Of a stretch of 44,213 nt of DNA, positions 41,117-44,213 are shown piece by piece (positions within the stretch are counted from its first letter, which is position 1; each line of letters starts with the position of its first letter). A program made the translations under genes and the position numbers. The DNA comes from Bacteroidota bacterium (GTDB lineage: Bacteria; Bacteroidota; Ignavibacteria; Kryptoniales; JAKASW01). The notes under the pieces were generated by a model that was not told the DNA's origin, ran no database searches, and worked only from the letters and a program-made list of their open reading frames with translations. The stretch spans positions 1 to 44,213 of the forward strand of contig JAJZNW010000007.1 in assembly GCA_021811615.1 (NCBI GenBank), given 5' to 3'.

Positions 41117-41550
41117 TTATGAGAATCAAGATAGCTTTGCAGGATCAATTGAGAAGCCATTCGATCCAGATTGCCTTTCTTCTGCCTTTCCTTTTTCTTT
41201 ACACCGAGCTCTAGCTGAGTCCTGTGTGCCATAGTCGTCGTGAATCTCTCATCCCACTCGACGACATCGACGTCAAGCAATTCTTTCTTTAACCCCTCGC
41301 GCAACCTCTGCGCAAATTTCGCCGCTTCCATTGCCGAATCGCCGGCCTGCCCGCTCAACTTGAGCGGTTTGCCGACAACAATTTTGCCGACAGACATCCT
41401 CCTGACGATGTCCGTCACTTTGCCAACGAGGCTTGAGTTGTTCTCCAGAGTATCTACTCCCTGTGCAATGATCCTCAAAGGATCGCTGACGGCGACACCG
41501 ACTCGCCTCATCCCGAAGTCGATACCCATCACCCTTGTCCCTTCAGCCAT
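41113..41550 (-). CDS. ruvX: Holliday junction resolvase-like RuvX/YqgF
   Basis: The 145-residue protein has the RNase H-like fold of YqgF with catalytic D11 in G-I-D-F-G-M-R-R-V-G-V-A. The V-E-W-D-E-R-F-T-T motif near residue 95-103 supplies the second acid. RuvX processes the 5' end of 16S rRNA or acts on Holliday junctions. ATG at 41550 is preceded by GGAGGAG and overlaps the end of the relA gene by eight bases. Its 3' end overlaps mtgA by four, so relA, ruvX and mtgA form one translational chain. Confidence 0.95.
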   Translation of the reverse strand: MAEGTRVMGIDFGMRRVGVAVSDPLRIIAQGVDTLENNSSLVGKVTDIVRRMSVGKIVVGKPLKLSGQAGDSAMEAAKFAQRLREGLKKELLDVDVVEWDERFTTTMAHRTQLELGVKKKERQKKGNLDRMASQLILQSYLDSHK

Positions 41551-43759
41551 TTTGGCTCCTCCCCGGAGTGCCGGTAGATATCCTGTCCACTTTGGTAACT
41601 CCTACAATCTTCCTTAGTTTATCGATTATGCGTTCCAGGTGCTCTTTGTCTTTCACGTAAACGATTATCTGGCTTTCGAATATTGCGTCTCTGACTTCCG
41701 CCGAGACGCTCCGTATGTTTGTATTCTGATAGCTCGAGATGGAATGCGTGAGCTCGGTGAGAATCCCGGGCCTGTCCATTCCCGAAACCGAGACGCCAGC
41801 CACGAACAAGCCGCTGCTCTCGCCCGGCCAGGTGGCATCAACGATCCGTTCCCGCGCAGCGCCCATCATGCGCGCCAGGTTAGGGCAATTCTTCCGGTGA
41901 ATCTTTATCCCTTCGCCCGTCGTAACGAACCCCACTATCTCGTCCCCCGGTATCGGATTACAGCATTTCGCGTACGATACCTTCCAGTCGCTGCGCGAAC
42001 CGTCCACTACAATCCCCTCTGACGACTTCCGCGCGATCTCTACGAAAGTTTGAGCCGGCTTATTTGCTTCGGAAGAGTCCTTCACCGCCTTCTGCTGAGT
42101 CAGGCGCGTGATCAGTCTCTCCGGCTCGATCTCCTCTTCGGCAATCGCAACGTAAAACCTTTGGGCGTTTTCATACTTGAGATCTCTGAGGAGTTTCACG
42201 AAATCGTCTTCACCGAGAGTCAGCTTGTGCTTCTTCAGCCTCTTGGCCCAGATCTCTTCTCCCTCGGCGGCCTTCTTCCTCGTCTCGTCGTTTATCCATC
42301 TCCTTATGTGCGCTTTGGCCTTCCGGGAAACGACGAATTTTTCCCAATCGGGGTTGACGTTCTGGTTCGATGAGGTAATTATCTCTATCTGGTCGCCGCT
42401 GTTAAGCTTGGTGTTCAGTGGAACGATCCGGCCATTCACCTTGGCGCCGACGCAGTGCGTGCCGACTTGAGAGTGTATCTCGAACGCGAAGTCAACCGGG
42501 GTCGATCCCTTCGGGAGGACCTGCAGGTCTCCCTTCGGGGTGAAGACGTAAATCTCATCCTGGTACAGGTCGAGCTTGAATCCTTCCAGGAAACTCTTCG
42601 CGGCATCCTCGCCGCTCGATATGGCAGGCTGCTCAAGAATCTCCCGCACCCACGATATCCATTCGTCGAGCTTCCTGTCCGTAACCTTCACGTCCTCTTT
42701 GTATTTCCAATGTGCGGCAACGCCGCGGTCCGCGACCTCATCCATCTGCCGCGTCCTGATCTGCACCTCTACCATCTTCCCTTCCGGTCCGACCACCGTA
42801 GTGTGTATCGACTGGTATCCGTTTTGCTTCGGAACAGAGATGTAATCCTTGAAACGCTCCGGCACGGGAGTATAAATCTCGGAGACGATTCCATACACGG
42901 AGAAACAATCGTTCTTGTCAGGTGTATCGAGAATTACTCTGACGGCAAAGAGGTCGTATATCTCCTCGATCGGTTTGTTTCGCTTGACCATCTTGTTGTA
43001 AATACTGTAAATGTGCTTCGGCCTGCCGGTGATCTCAAACTTGTAGTCGTCCTGCTCAAGGCGCTTCTTAATAGGTTGAATAAATTTCCTTATATAAGCC
43101 TCGCGTTCCCTTCTCTTCGCGTTCAGTTTCCTCGATATGAATTCGTACTCAGCCGTGTTGAGGTACTTGAAAGCGAGGTCTTCGAATTCCCACTTCACCT
43201 TGGCGAGACCGAACCGGTGAGCAAGAGGCGCATAAATCTCCAGTGTCTCCATAGCAATCCTCTGCTGCTTCTCCGGCCGGAGAAATGCGAGAGTGCGCAT
43301 ATTGTGGAGCCTGTCAGCGAACTTCACAAGGATCACCCTGACATCCTTGGCCATCGAGAGAAGCATCTTTCTGTAGTTCTCCGCACGGGTAATCTCGTGG
43401 CTCTCGACTGCCCCCGAAATTTTCGTAACGCCGTCGACGATGTCCGCAATGCCGTCCCCGAATTCTGACCTTATCGACTTGAGGTCGTACCCCGTGTCTT
43501 CAACGACATCGTGGAGAAGCGCAGAAGCTATCGAAACGTCGTCCAGCGGGATTTCCTTCGCCACTACAAGGGCTACCTCGTATGGATGTGAGAAGTACGG
43601 CTCTCCCGACGCCCGCGGCTTTCCTTTGACGTGGGCGTTCCAGCTGAACTCGAAAGCACGCCTGATCAGGTTCTCGTCGAACGTGTACAGATTGTTTCTG
43701 CAGACATCGAGGAGACGGTTAAGCTTTTCGACGCTTTTGACATCGGCGAGGTAAGACAC
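41543..43759 (-). CDS. Bifunctional (p)ppGpp synthetase/hydrolase RelA/SpoT
   Basis: The 738-residue protein sets the level of the alarmone (p)ppGpp. The N-terminal hydrolase domain is intact, with H58 (in S-H-P-Y-E) and H83-D84 (in L-L-H-D-V-V-E-D), and R-L-H-N-M-R-T-L after it. The synthetase domain has Y-D-L-F-A-V-R-V near 258 and P-K-Q-N-G-Y-Q-S-I-H. A TGS domain, a Zn-finger-like C-C-N-P-I-P-G-D segment and a C-terminal ACT domain complete the layout. With both catalytic domains complete, it is likely the single Rel enzyme of this organism. The start is GTG at 43759, supported by GGAAGG upstream. A promoter with TAAATT is at 43791-43818. Confidence 0.96.
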   Translation of the reverse strand: MSYLADVKSVEKLNRLLDVCRNNLYTFDENLIRRAFEFSWNAHVKGKPRASGEPYFSHPYEVALVVAKEIPLDDVSIASALLHDVVEDTGYDLKSIRSEFGDGIADIVDGVTKISGAVESHEITRAENYRKMLLSMAKDVRVILVKFADRLHNMRTLAFLRPEKQQRIAMETLEIYAPLAHRFGLAKVKWEFEDLAFKYLNTAEYEFISRKLNAKRREREAYIRKFIQPIKKRLEQDDYKFEITGRPKHIYSIYNKMVKRNKPIEEIYDLFAVRVILDTPDKNDCFSVYGIVSEIYTPVPERFKDYISVPKQNGYQSIHTTVVGPEGKMVEVQIRTRQMDEVADRGVAAHWKYKEDVKVTDRKLDEWISWVREILEQPAISSGEDAAKSFLEGFKLDLYQDEIYVFTPKGDLQVLPKGSTPVDFAFEIHSQVGTHCVGAKVNGRIVPLNTKLNSGDQIEIITSSNQNVNPDWEKFVVSRKAKAHIRRWINDETRKKAAEGEEIWAKRLKKHKLTLGEDDFVKLLRDLKYENAQRFYVAIAEEEIEPERLITRLTQQKAVKDSSEANKPAQTFVEIARKSSEGIVVDGSRSDWKVSYAKCCNPIPGDEIVGFVTTGEGIKIHRKNCPNLARMMGAARERIVDATWPGESSGLFVAGVSVSGMDRPGILTELTHSISSYQNTNIRSVSAEVRDAIFESQIIVYVKDKEHLERIIDKLRKIVGVTKVDRISTGTPGRSQNG

Positions 43760-43790
43760 TTAAAAACCTTCCAAAATATCTTCATTAGTC

Positions 43791-43818
43791 AATTTAAGGG
43801 CGTCGCCATAATTTCCAA
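43791..43818 (-). promoter_or_regulatory. Candidate promoter of the relA-ruvX-mtgA unit
   Basis: On the minus strand TTGGAA (43818-43813) and TAAATT (43796-43791) are 16 bases apart. Transcription would start near 43784, just ahead of the GGAAGG ribosome site and GTG start. The -10 hexamer is the same as in the tRNA-Leu and sRNA candidate promoters. Confidence 0.4.
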
Positions 43819-43890
43819 GACCCTTGTGAGACTCAGGAGCAGATGCACTGAATCGGATTGGACTTCCTGGGAGTCGGCGAAATCTCTCTT

Positions 43891-43928
43891 AAGGCAATGT
43901 CGTGCCGGAAAGGCAATATCACGTTGGA
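43891..43928. repeat. 19-bp tandem repeat, two full copies and part of a third
   Basis: Unit 1 (43891-43909) and unit 2 (43910-43928) match at 15 of 19 positions and begin AAGGCAATRTC. A third unit begins AAGGC at 43929 and then diverges. All four differences between units 1 and 2 are transitions. The position, about 100 bases upstream of the putative relA promoter, suggests possible regulatory sites. Confidence 0.5.
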
Positions 43929-44070
43929 AAGGCGTAAACGCTTCTTTTCGACATGAATTCCGCAAATCCGCACCTTTCGCATCATCGGCGGCTCAATTGG
44001 ACTTATCTTTGGGAATCGTGTCCCTTCCTTGTCCGTTTCTTCAGTCTAACCATAACGTGAGTCATTATCG

Positions 44071-44099
44071 TTGACTTTATAGACCCTGCTGGCTAAATT
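44071..44099 (+). promoter_or_regulatory. Promoter of tRNA-Leu
   Basis: TTGACT (44071-44076) and TAAATT (44094-44099) are exactly 17 bases apart, close to the sigma-70 consensus. Transcription would start near 44106, about 48 bases before the mature tRNA. Confidence 0.6.
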
Positions 44100-44153
44100 A
44101 ATCAGTCCTAAAGGATTCTCCGGACGATTCTGCCGAACCTTTGGCGAGACATC

Positions 44154-44213
44154 GCCGGGGTGGCGGAATTGGTAGACGCGAAGGACTTAAAATCCTTTGG
44201 CCCCAAAGGGCCG
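44154..44213 (+). tRNA. tRNA-Leu (UAA anticodon), 3' part beyond the window
   Basis: The acceptor strand GCCGGGG starts at 44154. The D-arm GCG-GAATTGGTAGAC-GC follows, then the anticodon stem AAGGA/TCCTT around loop CTTAAAA, which gives anticodon TAA. The long variable arm expected for a leucine tRNA begins with TGGCCCCAAAGGGCC. The T-arm and acceptor 3' strand are outside the window. Confidence 0.9.

Larger units (their letters stand above)
43760..44153. other. Gene-free interval between relA/spoT and tRNA-Leu
   Basis: It holds a candidate relA promoter (43791-43818, minus strand), a 19-bp tandem repeat (43891-43928) and the tRNA promoter (44071-44099, plus strand). No protein gene is convincing. 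Confidence 0.6.

Noticed and set aside
42455-43468. Long open frame of 337 codons on the plus strand opposite relA/spoT
   Set aside because: It is antisense to a fully conserved RelA/SpoT and its translation shows no domain. It reflects codon bias of the real gene.
1-44213. CRISPR arrays, insertion sequences, prophage or integrase genes
   Set aside because: No regular spacer-repeat series, transposase-like frame or phage structural gene was seen anywhere in the window.

Overview
The window looks like a chromosomal segment of a moderate-GC bacterium from the Bacteroidota/Chlorobiota/Ignavibacteriota (FCB) side of the tree. This is inferred from the gene repertoire: a deoxynucleoside kinase of the type common in Bacteroidota, an Eis-like acetyltransferase, DUF4097 and FnIII-type secreted proteins, SemiSWEET, and putative promoters with a TAAATT -10 element. 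No rRNA, phage, insertion sequence or CRISPR array was seen, and most of the window is housekeeping DNA.

Layout. 1-1093 is the 5' part of a secreted FnIII protein gene carrying a frameshift. 1094-1669 is gene-free and holds two strong stem-loops, each preceded by the same 13-bp direct repeat. 1670-6303 (minus strand) holds a membrane acyltransferase, a retropepsin-like protease, a secreted thioredoxin, an Eis-type GNAT and a family 9 glycosyltransferase. 6304-6662 carries a candidate small RNA of about 100 nt with two C-rich loops and a clear terminator. 6663-10207 (plus) holds an M24 peptidase, radA, a SemiSWEET and rdgB. A large lipoprotein gene (minus) and a dNK gene (plus) diverge around 11.7-12.1 kb. 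An amidohydrolase gene overlaps recG (12.8-16.6 kb). Between 16.7 and 24.2 kb lie a DUF4097 protein, a quinone-reductase-like MDR protein, a PlsC-like acyltransferase, a TDH-like SDR, a secreted trehalase resembling fungal neutral trehalases, and an NmrA protein.

24.3-33.4 kb is a minus-strand block that looks like a reduced phenylacetyl-CoA-type pathway: an enoyl-CoA hydratase, an RluA pseudouridine synthase, PaaG, PaaA, PaaH, a small secreted protein and PaaJ, followed by a membrane protein, a DinB protein and an aldehyde dehydrogenase. The PaaA diiron ligands, the PaaG catalytic Asp and the PaaJ catalytic triad are all present. PaaB, PaaC, PaaD, PaaE, PaaK and PaaZ are not in the window. 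This is the best candidate here for an undescribed metabolic variant.

33.8-38.5 kb holds an ABC exporter pair, der and thrB on the minus strand. 38.6-39.5 kb has a small membrane protein and a TrmH-family methyltransferase on the plus strand. 39.6-43.8 kb holds an AlbA_2/Schlafen-type regulator, then the overlapping mtgA, ruvX and relA/spoT on the minus strand. The window ends inside a tRNA-Leu(UAA) with a good promoter. Degenerate 7-nt periodic repeats appear inside radA and on both sides of the AlbA_2 gene.
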